In this document: piece by piece, positions 1 through 11,788 of the stretch
Position numbering within the stretch: position 1 is the first letter of the stretch
Layout: each line of letters starts with the position of its first letter
Source: Ephemerocybe angulata
Lineage: Eukaryota; Basidiomycota; Agaricomycetes; Agaricales; Psathyrellaceae
Direction: 5' to 3'
Assembly: GCA_013368325.1 (NCBI GenBank)
Contig: JAACJK010000163.1
Span: forward strand, 1,426,001 to 1,490,000
DNA length: 64,000 nt
The notes under the pieces: generated by a model
What the model saw: the letters and a program-made list of their open reading frames with translations, nothing else
The model's database searches: none
Told to the model about the DNA's origin: nothing
Made by a program: the position numbers and the translations under genes

Positions 1-1141
1 CCTGTGTCGATCATGGTATTCCAAGGCAATCAAGGAACAGTCGCTGGCAGCAATGAATACCGCGTTAAGATATACGGAACAGGTATGTCGATTGTATAAT
101 CATTCAACCCGCAATACTTATTCCTGCGTAGGCATACCACCTACAACCGAGCGACAAAATCCCCCTCTACAACACAGCGATGATCCAACAAAAGGCTGCT
201 GAAATGCTCTTCTCACTACCCCCCGCAAAGCGAACCCTCAAAGACCTTCAACGCGTCATCGACCAGGCGACACACGCCCAGAAGTGAGCTTATAATATGT
301 CCCGCCAAGTTCCGTCCGCTCACCCACCCACTCTACCAGACTGTTTGCCTCATTGGCCATCGACAAGTCACCCAATGTCCCGTATGACACTGAGCTCGCT
401 AATCAGCGGAGAAAGTACGGCGATATCATGTTGCGAAAGGCCAATGAACACTTGGTTGCGCAGCGGCGCCATGAAGCAGAGCAGCTTGCTCGTATCGAGG
501 CCGGCCGACGGAAACGAGAGGACGAGAAAAAGCGTAATGAGGAGGCTGAGGTATGTTCGAAAAATAGACCAGTCTATTCATTCCCAAAATACTCATGCAT
601 CCATTTATAGCGAGCTAAAAGGGAAGAGGAAAGATTGGAGGCGGAGAAACTCGCAGAAGAACGGCGTATTGCTCGCGAGCAGGCATTGGAGTGGACGAGG
701 GAAGCCAAGATGGACAGTGATGAGGAACGAGAGCGGCGGCCGAAGAAAGCAAGGAAACCCAAGGAGGTCGTTAGTGGAGACGAGGGAGAACCGGAGCGAG
801 AAACGAAGAAGAAGCGCCGAGGCAAACTTAGGCGGGCGTCCAGTGACCAGGGGGACGAAGAGCCACCTATGTTCTCTGAAGATGAAGAGGCGGTGGAAAA
901 ACCTACGAAGAAGGTAAAGATTTAAAAAGCTATCACGAAGTCTATCCGTTACTAATCGTTCAATTCATTCAGCGGACCGCCAAGAAGCGCGTGGTCAGGG
1001 ATGACGACGAGGAAGGTGACGGAAACGGACCGCGCAAGAGGCAGTAGTAAGTCTACAATTATCCGGTGCTGGAGCTATGCTGATTTTCCTTGTAGTAAAA
1101 GCAAGGAAGTGTTATCGGACACTGACGACGAGATGTCATAG
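1..1141 (+). CDS. CTR9: CTR9-like subunit of the Paf1 complex, 3' part only
   Basis: The gene enters from the left edge. Read exons are about 1-82, 132-283, 340-550, 611-913, 973-1046 and 1096-1141, with small GT-AG introns and one continuous frame. The first exons encode the end of a TPR array (LCRSWYSKAIKEQS, then AYHLQPSDKIPLYNTAM). After it comes a long charged coiled coil rich in RKREDEKKRNEEAE-type sequence and a Lys/Asp/Glu tail ending in SDTDDEMS. TPR repeats followed by a charged helical tail with acidic serine sites are the known architecture of Ctr9, the scaffold of the nuclear Paf1 elongation complex that supports H2B ubiquitination and H3K4 methylation. The N-terminal TPRs are outside the window. 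Family assignment rests on the TPR wording plus tail composition. Confidence 0.82.
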
Positions 1142-1797
1142 TCTCCGATTGTTTGATTTTCTTGTGCCTGGATAGTAACGTTATATTTCTCTCTTCCCAA
1201 TAATCAACTTGGCATGGCATTCTGAAGTACCCCTCGCACCGTCCGTTAGGAAACAGAGTTATGCTACACCGGTATAACCGAAAGATGTGAAGAAGTGGTT
1301 CAAAATGTAAATCATTTTGTAGGAGCTGTTTATCCCATGTGCGAGACTGCACCCGGACTTGTATTGGATCGGACAAAGTTCGAATTATGGTCGGCGTCGT
1401 AGGTCGATCCATTCACTCCCTAATTGTCTCTGCGAAATGCCCGAGTTACTCACTCCACGCCTTTCAAGTCTCGTCATGGGTTCCAGAGAGGCCCTTTAGA
1501 CATATTTTGCCCACCAAGAAGCTCGTAAACGCGCCCCACCTTTCCCAAGGCCAAGAGATCCGTGAATTTTGCGCCCAAGGATCATGGGGGCCCGTAACAG
1601 CGTTCTCAGGCAACGAGAAGGCAGGCGCCCCGTGCGGGGTAGATCGATGCTGCTTTTACTTCTTTCTTTCCCTCGACGGCTGATGCTCGGTACATGAGGA
1701 TCAAGGATGAAGGCAGAGGTATGGGGAAAGCACGCATGCGAGCAGTTATAAATTGGCCACCGCAACAAGTTTTGACCCCCCGGAGAATCCAGCCACG
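1142..1797. other. Intergenic stretch and promoter of the CE1 esterase gene
   Basis: I see no gene here. The open frames on both strands are short or antisense to the neighbouring esterase. The distal part should carry the CTR9 3' UTR and terminator. The proximal part is the esterase promoter, with a TATA-like TTATAAAT at 1746-1753, 44 bp before the ATG. Confidence 0.5.
1746..1753 (+). promoter_or_regulatory. TATA-like element of the CE1 esterase gene
   Basis: TTATAAAT sits 44 bp upstream of the chosen ATG at 1798. The short distance implies a very short 5' UTR, common for strongly inducible secreted-enzyme genes in fungi. Confidence 0.45.
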
Positions 1798-3019
1798 ATG
1801 CTTTCTCTGTTCAAACTCGTCACCCTCGGCCTGCTGTACGCTGTTGGCGCCCTCGCGGCCCAAAACCAGCTGCAGCAAATCAACAGCTTCGGCTCCAACC
1901 CGACCAATGTGAAGATGTACCTGTACCGACCCACGGGCGTAGTCGCCAACCCAGCGCTCATCATTGCGATGCACTACTGCACGGGTACAGCGCAAGCATA
2001 CTTCAGCGGCACGCAGTACGCGAACCTCGCGGACGCCCAGAAGACCTTCATCGTCATCTACCCCAACGCCCCCGACAGCGGTGGATGCTGGGACGTCCAC
2101 AGCAACGCAACCTTCACGCACGACGCTGGAGGAGACTCCTTGGCCATCGCCAGTGTCGTGCGCTATGCTATCGCCAACTACGGTGTTGATAAGAGCCGCG
2201 TCTTCGCCACTGGTACTTCGTCTGGAGCTATGATGACCAACGTCCTCATGGGCGCTTACCCCGACCTCTTTACCGCCGGCTCTGCTTTCGCCGGTGTCCC
2301 GTACGCTTGCTTCTCTGGCGCCGGAATGTGGAACAACGAGTGTGCTGCCGGCACCAAGTCCTTGACTGCTCAGCAATGGGTGCGCGTTTTCGCTTTTACA
2401 AGCTACAGGCAAATTTCTTACGAAGCATTATAGGGAGACCTCGTCCGCTCAGGATACCCCGGCTTCACCGGACAGCGCCCCAGGATGCAGATTTGGCACG
2501 GAACCAGCGACACCACCCTCAACTACCGCAACCACGCCGAGGGCATCAAGCAGTGGACCAACGTCTTCGGATACCCCAGTACGCCCGTCACCACCGTTAA
2601 CAACTCCCCCGTCAGTGGATGGACCCGCGAGACCTACGGCCCATTGTTCCAGGCCATCCGTGCTCAGGGCGTCCCCCACAACATCCCCACGCAAGAGAAT
2701 GACGTCCTCAACTGGTTCGGTATCACTGGAAACCTGTTCCCTTCTAACCCTGCCACTACTATTACCTCGACGCCTACCTCGACCACAACCTCCACCACCG
2801 TGACCACCCCGACAACCACGACAACCACCCCCGCCGGACCCTTGCAGACTCAATACGGTCAGTGTGGAGGACAGGGATGGACTGGACCAACTGCTTGTGT
2901 TGCCCCGTTCACTTGCAAGGCCCTCAATTCGTTCTACTCTCAGGTACATATCAGATCAGAACCTTTTCCTCAAAGTGTGAAAGCCGCTGACCTTCGCTCC
3001 GCCTTTACAGTGCTCCTAA
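1798..3019 (+). CDS. Secreted CE1 carbohydrate esterase (acetylxylan or feruloyl esterase type) with C-terminal CBM1
   Basis: Exons are 1798-2379, 2434-2943 and 3011-3019 (366 aa). The last exon adds only the final residues: the splice completes YSQCS-stop, the canonical CBM1 ending. The N-terminus is a signal peptide ([20 protein letters not shown]). The alpha/beta-hydrolase body has the GTSSG nucleophile elbow with the likely catalytic Ser at about residue 141, preceded by the typical CE1 segment with MHYCTG and [13 protein letters not shown] Thr/Ser/Pro linker (about residues 295-328) leads to a fungal cellulose-binding module ([12 protein letters not shown], final Cys pair). Known CE1-CBM1 enzymes remove acetyl or feruloyl groups from xylan outside the cell. 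I cannot tell the two specificities apart from sequence alone. Confidence 0.9.
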
Positions 3020-3301
3020 ATTGTTTGAGGGTTGGTTCCTCAGAGATCGCGTTGCCTCCAGTGGATAGCGTACATGTCATATATTCGCAACTAAAACGGA
3101 GCTCACAATTCATTCTTCAAAATGAAATTTCGGTGGGAGTGCAACTTGTTTTGATACAATCGAAGGATATTGAGGCTTGGATGCCCCGTTGAGTGTGTAA
3201 GCCAAGTCGTATCCTATAACATTCCAGTTCAGATCAGCGATACATGCACGTCCGTCGATTGTCAATTAAAAAATCCAGCATCGTTCTAGTCCTTGGTATC
3301 C

Positions 3302-4773
3302 TCACAATCGCAGAACGAGTACGGTTGTGTCATCCATCCACCGGCCATAATACTCTGTCGTCAACGAGCGCGACACATTTTCCGCGTCCTCTGCGCCCAG
3401 GCCCTGTCTAATGAAACGCATAGCTGCGTTCCTCTCATTTCTAGGTCTCGGCGACGCGGTCTCCTTTGTCTCTGGGCCGCCAGGAATATCCATGACCTTC
3501 CCAACAACACTGCTCCAGAACCCTGGAATCTTCACCGCGTACCTGAACTCGTCTTCGTACAGGTCTCCTAGTCCGTCGGAGTACATCATCAGAATCGAGG
3601 AAGGTGTTGTCGAATTGGATTGCTGCTTGGAAGAGAGCGAGAGCGAGATATGGTTGACTTGGGGTACATTTGACACGTACGGGGGAGTCAAGACGCGCGG
3701 AAGGAGGTCGTCCACTTTACGTTGCGTCCGGAAGCCGACTTCACAGTTCAGAAGCCCACGCTGAGTATAAACCGCGGGGAGCTTGAACACATAATCGCCG
3801 ATAGCTAGAATAGACGTCAGGGGCCGGTTGACCTTCACATATACTATGTCGTCTGCTCACCCCGTGTGACAGCAATCGCCCCTAAAACCCTGTCGTCTTC
3901 CATGCATCTCTCCTCTCCAGCATGCTCGAGGCGTACCCGCGTCGCTTCAGACGCATTGGTGCCATTATGATTAAAGCTGAGGGTCTGGGTCGACCACGTT
4001 CCGCTGGGTTCTCGTGTTCCGAGGACTAAGCACATAACGGAAGGTAAATCTTGCCGCCGTTAATGGATTGGATGCAATCACTCACTGGCCGTGCAATCCC
4101 CCAGGCTCGCAACCCAAAGATTCGCACCTTCTGGATCGACGAGGGCGATGAGGACCGTCGTCCCGCGCATGCACCGGAGCACCGCTTGGATGTTCGCGGG
4201 GTCGTTCACGATGTTCTTCAGCTGCTCATCTGAAGATTCGTGTATCGAGTTTCCAGGGAAAAGGTCCAAGAACCCCTTGCCTATGTCATTGTCAAAGTCG
4301 ATGATAGCTTGGGAGATGAGTTGAGAGATGTCCGTCGTTGTCCAGTCCCCCTTCTTGACAAATCTCGCTAAGCGCTCAAGAAGAAATGAGGGCAGGCTCT
4401 GCACGGTGTAATTAACGGTATCGTGCCCTCCATGTCCTAGAAACGAGATGTTAAGATCGGTGAGAAACCGTTGAATTCTGGGCGCACCATCGAATAATCC
4501 ACGAAACCGCCAGTGCTTCCCGTCGATATCCCAGTCCTGGATGATATGCCTGTCCTGACTCGCCTCGCTCGGATTCGGGCACGGCTGCAGCGTAGCGTAG
4601 TCCGTGTCACCAAGTGTACCCCACATCGCAAGCTCCTCGAATTTATCCGTCAGCTCTGGCTCGTTAAGATGGGTGTATTCCCAGACGAGGTCGGGGTAAT
4701 CGTCTTCATAGGGCACCCATTTCAGGCGATCGCCTGAGCGCGGTGGGGCAGGGGGGATTTCGGAATGTGGCAT
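3302..4773 (-). CDS. PP2C-family Ser/Thr phosphatase, PDP-like
   Basis: Exons on the minus strand are 4773-4488, 4436-4086, 4025-3861 and 3804-3302 (434 aa). The first intron interrupts the metal motif: splicing restores FDGHGGHDT near residue 96, the PP2C signature. Further motifs are GTTVLIALVDPEG with LWVASLGDC, an AVTRAIGDY segment after the third intron, MMYSDGLGDLYE, and a late DDTTVLVL metal motif. All are standard PP2C positions binding two metal ions. The long spacing and the LGDC wording recall pyruvate dehydrogenase phosphatases of the mitochondrial matrix, but I see no clear targeting peptide in the Pro-rich N-terminus. The assignment to the superfamily is firm; the substrate is unknown. 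Confidence 0.9.
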
Positions 4774-5792
4774 CTTCGCTCGTAATGTGTCGTATTTTCG
4801 CTAATTAATGAACCTGAGGAGGGTGTGGATTAGATTCTTGTCGTGTAGCTGTGTTGGGTTATTATATACCCTCAGCGGCTTGACATCTAATCTCGTTCGG
4901 GACAAATCAGAACCCACAGCATTTGGCTCGTCGTCATTACCATGTGAACCTTCAATGAAGTGTGCTGCGTCGTGCGGTGTGGCGCTCATGAATATGCAAC
5001 GAGTGCTCCCCCTGTGGTCGTGCCGATGATGAGCGATTTGAGGTCAACGTTGCGCCCAGCGTCGGCGCCCTTGCCGAGTCCCTGCTTGTCGGCACTTATA
5101 GCCTTCAGATCCGGTCACTGTCCCCTCTTTGCCGCCAACCATGATCAACGAATATGTGAGTTTCTTGAATTATCCCAGATGTGATTCGTTCTGAGCGTAT
5201 TTGACAGAATAATAGAGTGAAAGGATACAGAGCCGTTGGACTTGGGATCCTAGGAGGCCAGGCCTCCCATTTCGAGTCCATCGAGACCGTTTACGTGACG
5301 AAAATGTTCCTCGACAGCGAACCAAGTACCTCCACTCTTCGTTGACCAATATGGTTGAGCCAAACGCTCCCTTTGGGCTCATGACCACCCTCAACCCGAA
5401 ATGTGTGCACGCAGGCGAATATGTGGCCAACTGAGCACTGTAAACCCGTTCTAGCTCCTACTGCCTGCGACTCCAGGTGCGCGAAAGCCTTCATTCCGGT
5501 CAATACTTTGTCGCCTTCACAACCAAGTATTACTCGCAATCACGATGGACGTCGAACGACCTTCTCTGGTCCGATGCTTCTGGGCCGGCTCTGCATATAA
5601 ACTCAGGAAGCAGGCAGGCAGAACCCCTTCCTTTTTAATAATGTGCAGATTCAGAGTTGATTTGGAGGCGCATTTATTGAACGTGTTGACGGCCAGCGAG
5701 TCGGCCATCCCTCGGGTTCTGGCGAATGGTTCCATACCCAACTTTAATCTCCCTTCCTCTTGGTTCATAATACTCGTATCGCTGGGACGATC
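4774..5792. other. Intergenic stretch without a recognised gene
   Basis: About 1 kb between the start of the PP2C gene and the membrane-protein gene. Frames of up to 86 codons exist on both strands, but none shows a family motif, plausible splice continuation or compositional bias. It holds the PP2C promoter on the left and the promoter of the following gene on the right. Confidence 0.4.
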
Positions 5793-7241
5793 ATGCCAGT
5801 GACTGTGGCCACCTCCTTCCTAGTTATATCGCTGAACTCGCTCGTCCGTCCACACTACAAGCACCGGGACGCAGCACTCCTTTTGTCAGTCGTCTACTCT
5901 TTTGACTCTGTTTAAGCGATACTGATGGTATTTTGCTGGTCTAAGTGCCAGAAGTGGCGCAGCAGGCGGCGGGAACGACTCGGATGGTGACGAGGATTCG
6001 AATACGGATTCAGGTTCAGATTCGGAGGAAGACTTCACCAGATATCCTCCAACAACAGCCCATTCCACTTCCACCTCTCAAAATCGCTCTGGTATTGTCA
6101 TGTCGGCACCGCAAACGAGTGGTGGTGGTCCAGTCACAGCAGGAGGATCAAGCTCCGCTGCTCAAACAGGCGGTGTCACGATAGTCTTCAACACAACCTC
6201 CACACCGATCTCGCTTACGACAGCCCCCAGCAAAACTCTTCCATATTTCTCGCAGACAGATGGTTCGATAGCTGCCTTCACTACATCCAATGGCACCGTT
6301 GTCCCAGTTAGTTCAAGTACCAGCAACCCCTCCAACACAAGCAGCGCTTCCAGCTCGGGATTCCAACTGAGCAATGGAACGATCGTGGGCATCGTCCTCG
6401 GAATAGGTCCATATCATTATTCTCCTCCAAAACTCCTGTCGCTGACCATCTTCCTCTACACAAACTCATAGTCGTACTCGGCGCCCTCGTATGGATGCTC
6501 ATCGCCAAGATCTGTACCCGTCGCCGCCGCGCCCGAAAACTCCCCCGTGGCTTCATCCCCTCCACAATTCTTGTCGATAACCAGTCCTTCCGCGGCTCCG
6601 TCACCGAACTCCCCATCGCCGGCACAACGAACACCACCTCGTCCGCCTCGTCTCCTGGACGCGGCCACGGCGGGTACACCAACAGGGCCCTCTCAATCTC
6701 ACCATTCGCCGCTCTCAGCGGCCGACGCATCTCCTCCCCCTCCCCTTTACCGTCGAGCCCCCAGAGCGGCCCCCAAGCGCCCCCTGGGCTCGGCGGGAGC
6801 GTCACGAGTTCCGGAGGTTACCTCAGCTACTTCGGAAGCCGCCGTGCATCGCAGACCCCCTCATCGTATTCGAACGGCAAGGCACTCTCTTCGCACAGGG
6901 AGGAACCATTCTACCCCGAGGCAGACCCGCTTTACCTCGCCATGCCTCAGCCTGCGCCGGCGTCACCGGCGGGTGGGCTTCCTCAGGGCCTCATGCAGCA
7001 GTTGAATAGCCAGAGCTCGGTCCCGCTGCCTTCCACGATGCACACCGGCACCATGGCAGCTGCGCCTGTGTCACTGGAGTCGGGGGCTTACGGCAGTAAT
7101 CACCGGAATGCGGCGCTGCAGCGGCAGCAACACCAGGATGGGCGTTACTACTACGAGGCTTATGATCATGGTGGAGAAGGTGAAGATGGAAGAGAAGCTT
7201 CTCGTCATGATCCGCCACCTTCGTATGGGCAGGCTTTCTAA
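5793..7241 (+). CDS. Single-pass membrane protein with Ser/Thr-rich ectodomain and Pro/Ser-rich cytoplasmic tail
   Basis: Proposed exons are 5793-5884, 5946-6406 and 6472-7241 (440 aa). The 5' exon and start are the weakest part: they were chosen because the ATG opens a hydrophobic signal-like segment and the splice phase fits. The ectodomain is acidic, then Ser/Thr-rich, with NTTS and NGT sequons. The second splice reconstructs one transmembrane helix (GTIVGIVLGI joined to VVLGALVWMLIAKI), followed by a basic stop-transfer CTRRRRARK. The tail is low complexity, Pro/Ser/Gly/Gln-rich, ending PPPSYGQAF. This layout, a mucin-like outside, one helix and a PPPSY tail, is common in Agaricomycete surface or sensor-like proteins of unknown function. 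No enzymatic domain is visible. Confidence 0.65.
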
Positions 7242-7570
7242 AGTCTTTTAAGTGTCGAGGGAGGGAAAGGAGCTACCGTTTTTTGTTGCAGGGGTTCGTC
7301 GTCTAGTTCTTTTTGTTCATTGTGCTTTTTTTCCTCTGCTTGGGATGGGACATAACTAGCATTTCGTGACTCCTAGTACGTGTATCATCATGTTGCAATG
7401 TATATCTTGAAGTGAAGCATTTTTACGTGTAAAAGGAAATGAAATACGGGAAGCTTGGGTCACGCAAAGTCGAACTCCACTGCCTAGGTCGTCGGACAAC
7501 TTGAATCATTGCAGCAATGAAAGGCGTCTGCATCTGCCGTCAAACTAACAACTGACACTCCTCATTGTAC
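7242..7570. other. Convergent intergenic stretch
   Basis: About 330 bp between two convergent genes, the membrane-protein gene and SPO11. It is T-rich just after the first stop codon and presumably holds both 3' UTRs. I see no further gene. Confidence 0.4.
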
Positions 7571-9830
7571 TCATTGTGTGAGCCTTTCTGAGCTTGGGGG
7601 CTCCACAAAGGCTACTAGCCTATCGCTGAGATACCTCAGTAACGGGTGCACTCCTGTGTAGCCTTCTCAGTATCAACTGTTGCCGTAGAGGGCATGGACT
7701 TACCAAGGTCAGACTCAGAGCGGGTATTACTGGTTGACGATATGATCTCAATTTCGGCTTTCCGCCGCAAATGCAGGCTGCGCGACAGCTCTCTCCTAGA
7801 TCCAGCAATCCAGCAACGCCATGTCAGATGACAAGCTCAAGGATAGAGCTGACGGTAGGTTCACGTACTTCCATTTCTTTGGTATATTGGGCTTAGCCAA
7901 CATCCCCAGAATCTTCTTCTCGTCTGCCTTGGAAATCGGCAAGAGGTTGTCCCAATCAATTCCGAGCCTCGCATCTCACAATCAGCCGCATGGTACTCGG
8001 GATCGAAAACAGAGGGCCCACCCAGACAGCTCGCTCGTGCGGAGTCCAAGCCACTTGATGCGGCGGGCTGCAAGCGTATCGTTCTCATGCTGCATGCTCG
8101 CGCTGCCGTATCGGTACACGGAAAGAATATCGAGGCCATAGGGGTCGCAATCGACGAGCGCGGCGATGGGGATCCTTGAATCGCTGTCAGTCAGCTCTGC
8201 ACTAGGGATAATTGAGGGACTGCTAGCCTGAGTGAAGCTACTCGGTACCTTTTTGGCAGAGCGTCGGCTAGAGACTTGACTAGGTGTCGCGTCGCCACAT
8301 CCGGGTATCCCTTTCCCTAATTTGGAGGACACCATTACTTCGAGGGATGAAGGGAGGAAGTGTCGATAAGCGCACTGTAATTATGAGCCCTCGTCCTGGC
8401 ATGCTCGGATGGTCTGCTACGCCTAATCGGCACAACGTCTGGAACACCGCTTCCTTCTCCACAACGAGAATCCAGTTTACTTCCTCGTCGATGCCGAAGA
8501 ACTCAATATCCTCTCCGACCGGAATGTTTATGCCCTACCAGAACAGTAATTATGGCAAAGCTGAGAAGGAGGATGCATAATAGACTTACATCCGTATCCT
8601 TTCCTGTGAGAGTCTCTCCGAGTCCAGTGAAGAGCTCTATTGTCAGCCCCGCTCCACAGACGAGGCCTTTGGAGGCAGCCCTCTGGAAGCAGTGCATTTG
8701 TTAGCTTCGACTATCAGAGGGAGCTATGGTACTGACTATATTGAGATCAGAGCGCTTCAGCTCCCATGTCGCAGCAAGGTCATCGACAAGCTTTGTGATA
8801 AGCGTGTGAGTCCTAAACGCAGCCCCATAGTATGAGGGAAAAACCTACCCGATCTACTGTGCCCTGTGACTTGAAAAGAGCGACGTCCTTGTAATACACA
8901 TCCCTGCGAACCAACAGGAACTGTCACCGCCGAACCAAAGGCTTAAATGCATGCTGCGAACGCACCGCTTTGTTGTCGGCACCCCTGTGACGAGCGCCTC
9001 ATGCGAGATGTTGAGAACATTGAATAGTTGTGCTAGATGTGCCAACGTATTAGATTTTTTAAGAACAGGCGCCCAGAGAGAGAGAGGAGAGGAGATATAC
9101 CAAGCGGGCGGGCGCTACCGCCAGCAACTCTTTTGGGGTACTTTATCGATCTCGTTCCCAATTCACTGACAAACAAAGGTCGCAGATTAGTCGCATTTTT
9201 CTAGAAACGATTGGTTGGCATTGGGCAAGGTACACACCCGTCTTGGCCAAGCTTTCGCCTATCTGCCAGGAGAACTTCGATCTGGGGCCTTGGTTCTTTT
9301 CTTTTCTTTGTAGCTGAGACTGCCTCGCTCTCCGACATGGAGTCGTCGGAGCCATCAGACTCGCTGGGGGCGCTGAGCCCTTTATTGGCAAGTTGCGTGA
9401 GGAAGTTGAGAACCAGTCTTTCAATGTGCCCAATGGCCTCTGGAGGCTCTCTGACATGGAGATAGAATTGAATATATGCGCATACAGAGGTCATGGAAGA
9501 TGCTCACTCAGTGTCTGATTCCGGGTCCTCCTCCTCCTCCTCCTCGCCCGCTTCAAGCTCTGGGGGCTCCATGTCGCTATCCATATCAAGTTCTCCATCA
9601 CCGGTGAGAGGCATGGGTGATGTTGTGTCAGTCTCGATAGTCCTAGTGTCTTCTTCCTGGAACTTAAAGTCAAAGTCGAGATATTCGTCTGTCGCCGATG
9701 CCTGTGAGTTGAGGCTGCTGGACGGCTCTTGAGTGTAGTACGAGCCGTGTTCTTCCTCTTCGTCATCCTCTTGAGAGGCCATGAGGTCCAAGAAGGAAGT
9801 CTCGTCGTCGAGCATGAGTTCAAGGTCCAT
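7571..9830 (-). CDS. SPO11: SPO11 meiotic double-strand-break protein (topoisomerase VI A family)
   Basis: Thirteen exons were read on the minus strand: 9830-9508, 9450-9238, 9165-9101, 9032-8966, 8903-8849, 8790-8737, 8682-8590, 8534-8376, 8316-8249, 8174-8022, 7967-7869, 7795-7704 and 7662-7571 (510 aa). After an acidic N-terminus come SIKYPKRVAGGSARPLAQLF, HEALVTGVPTTKRDVYYKD (catalytic Tyr, probably the second Tyr, about residue 227), LVDDLAAT, the Toprim Glu in ILVVEKEAVF (about 316), GKGYPDVATR, and the DCDPYG metal motif (about 374-379) followed by YRYGSASMQHEN and RRIKWLGL. The C-terminus has WKRELSRSLHLRRKAE. All are hallmarks of Spo11, which starts meiotic recombination by a covalent 5' tyrosyl break in the nucleus. 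The last intron is only 41 bp. Confidence 0.95.
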
Positions 9831-10059
9831 GGTGCGGAAGGATGCGAAGCATGTACAAGAAGCGCTGGAGAGAAGCGCTCGATCGCTTAGCATGATCACA
9901 GCATATAGGGGCATCATCAAAATCCAAACAGGATAATTTCCAAAGCAAAAAAAACATCCAGAAGGTACTACAGAGCAACTGGTATACAAACAGCATATAG
10001 AAAGAGAAGTAGAGAATAGACAGCAAGAATACAACGAACGATCAGTGGCGAAACGACAA

Positions 10060-11319
10060 TCATGGTCCCGTAACCTGCGGCCAAGTCTCCAACTTGATCC
10101 CAAACCAACTCGGCAGCTTCTGCCAAAGCGCATTCCTCGCCGTCTCCACAGCACCCGCAAACTCCTCCTTACAAAAATCACAACACCTAAACGTAATCCG
10201 CCCCCTCCCAATCGGATTGTCCCTCTTCTGCATCAAGTACGCGTCCAGAATCGCGAAGAGCGGGTCCGTAATCCTATGACACACCACCCCATTGCAGTCC
10301 CGCACAATCTCGAACGTCACGGCCTCGAACGCAGCAGGGCAGATCCGCCGTTTCATCGGATCGACGTCTGACTTAAATATGCAGAGCGGGGAGGGTTCGC
10401 GGCCTTCGAGCTCGTTGACGATGAACGTAGACAAGAAGCGCGACGCCTGTTCCTTGCCTTTGAGCACGGTCATAATCTCGTCGAGGCCCAGATGCCACGT
10501 CGACGAGGGATCGGCGGGGTACGACCACCCCGACACTATATCGCTCGCCACGCATCGGCTGAGGTCGTAGAACGCAGCCGGGAGGTACTCATACGCCTTG
10601 ATCTCGCGGAAAAGGGGTATCATCATACTTGCAAGGCCACATTATCGCCGGCGCACCGTGAACTGGAGTTAGTGAGTGTGGCTGGCAGCGAAGGGGAGTG
10701 GGCACGCACATTGGATGCGGGTATATGGCGCGCGGCTTGTAGAGCCCGGCGTTTGTGGCGTTGGATTCGCGCATGTCCCAGGCGAGGAGGTTTCGTGGCC
10801 AGGTTGAGGTGAGTTTGCGCAGCATTTCGGTCCGGACGTGCTCGACACCGTATTTTGTGGACAGGCGGAGGATGGCGGATACGACTGCCCAGTCCTCGAT
10901 GGATGAACTGAGGCACGTTCTGCAGAACATCAAGCATCAGAGGTGAAAGACTGGGTGGAGAATAGATAAAGCACGTACACCCCATCATACAGCGAAGCCA
11001 GGAAGCATCCCAAGTCCGACCACTTCTCGTCCAGCTCCAAGACAGGTCTGCCAAGCAAGATTCTTGCATCCTTACTGTCCGCAATAAGCGCCTGCAAAAC
11101 CGCCGAGTGCCTGCACAAGAGGCCCTGGTGTATAATGAAGTACCGGTCCTCAGCAAGCAAAGCGAGGTTTCCGTCGTCGAAGCTGAGTACGTGACGGTGG
11201 TAAATCGCAACGTCAGGCTTCAGAGATGAACTGCTCGGGTCCTCGATAGTGCTCGTTGTCACGGAGGAAGCTACGTCGCTTTGGTTGGTGCTGAAGTCAT
11301 CAGAGGCGACCAGGGTCAT
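10060..11319 (-). CDS. BTB/POZ-domain protein of the Agaricomycete type
   Basis: Exons are 11319-10979, 10919-10710 and 10627-10060 (372 aa). After a Ser/Thr-rich leader, the BTB core is visible: DVAIYHRHVLSF, then YFIIHQGLLCRHSAVLQAL and LELDEKWSDLGCFLASLYDG. The second exon gives a BACK-like helical segment (RLSTKYGVEHVRTEMLRKL) ending YPHPI after splicing. The third exon has LPAAFYDLSRC and a Cys/His-rich end (CHRI, FRCCDFCKEE). Such proteins are highly expanded in mushroom-forming fungi. BTB folds mediate dimerisation and, in some families, Cul3 ubiquitin-ligase recruitment, but the role of this clade is not known. The downstream intergenic DNA to SPO11 is about 230 bp. Confidence 0.85.
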
Positions 11320-11788
11320 AGCTGAGGTTGAGAGTCAGAGAGAGGCGGGAGGGTGACTGGATGACTGAAGGCATACGAAACAGGTCTCATGGCCCCCCGT
11401 AGATAACTGTTCTGAACGTTGCCTGAATTCGAAATCGCCGGCTAGTCTGAACAGAATCGGGCAGCAACCGGTCAGTACGATGTCGAGGACTGAGACCGGC
11501 GGTTCATCGTGAAATGATGTTCCAGCTCTCTCCTTTCCACTCCGTCTGGATAAAAGTGCGACCCTTCCCGACCGACAACCCTCAGAAATCAATTTCTACC
11601 CCCCTTGAACCCATCCCAACCCTCTTCTGAACGAGCTAGTCTCTTCGCCCTTCAATTCACCCTCTAACGCTGCGCGTAACTTTGACACTTATCCCTATCG
11701 CCAATTCAGCCTATTCCCTACACTAACGACTCACCATCGCCAACGACCCTCTCAACCACAAAACTCTTAACCCACCCACACGTGTACC
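11320..11788 (+). other. Promoter region of lectin copy 1
   Basis: No gene is seen. The stretch from about 11480 to 11788 is nearly the same as 13240-13550 in front of lectin copy 2, including a TATA-like ATAAAAGTGCGACC at about 11550 and a pyrimidine-rich leader before the ATG. The duplication therefore carried the promoter with it. Confidence 0.55.

Noticed and set aside
1606..2412. 268-codon antisense frame opposite the CE1 esterase
   Set aside because: It lies fully antisense to a well-supported gene, shows no family motif, and is explained by codon bias of the GC-rich sense strand.
4801..5802. Several 60-90 codon frames in the 1-kb intergenic stretch
   Set aside because: No motif, no splice continuity and no support on either strand.
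6308..6805. 165-codon minus-strand frame opposite the membrane-protein gene
   Set aside because: Antisense shadow of a Pro/Ser-rich coding region; no motif and it crosses the intron of the real gene.
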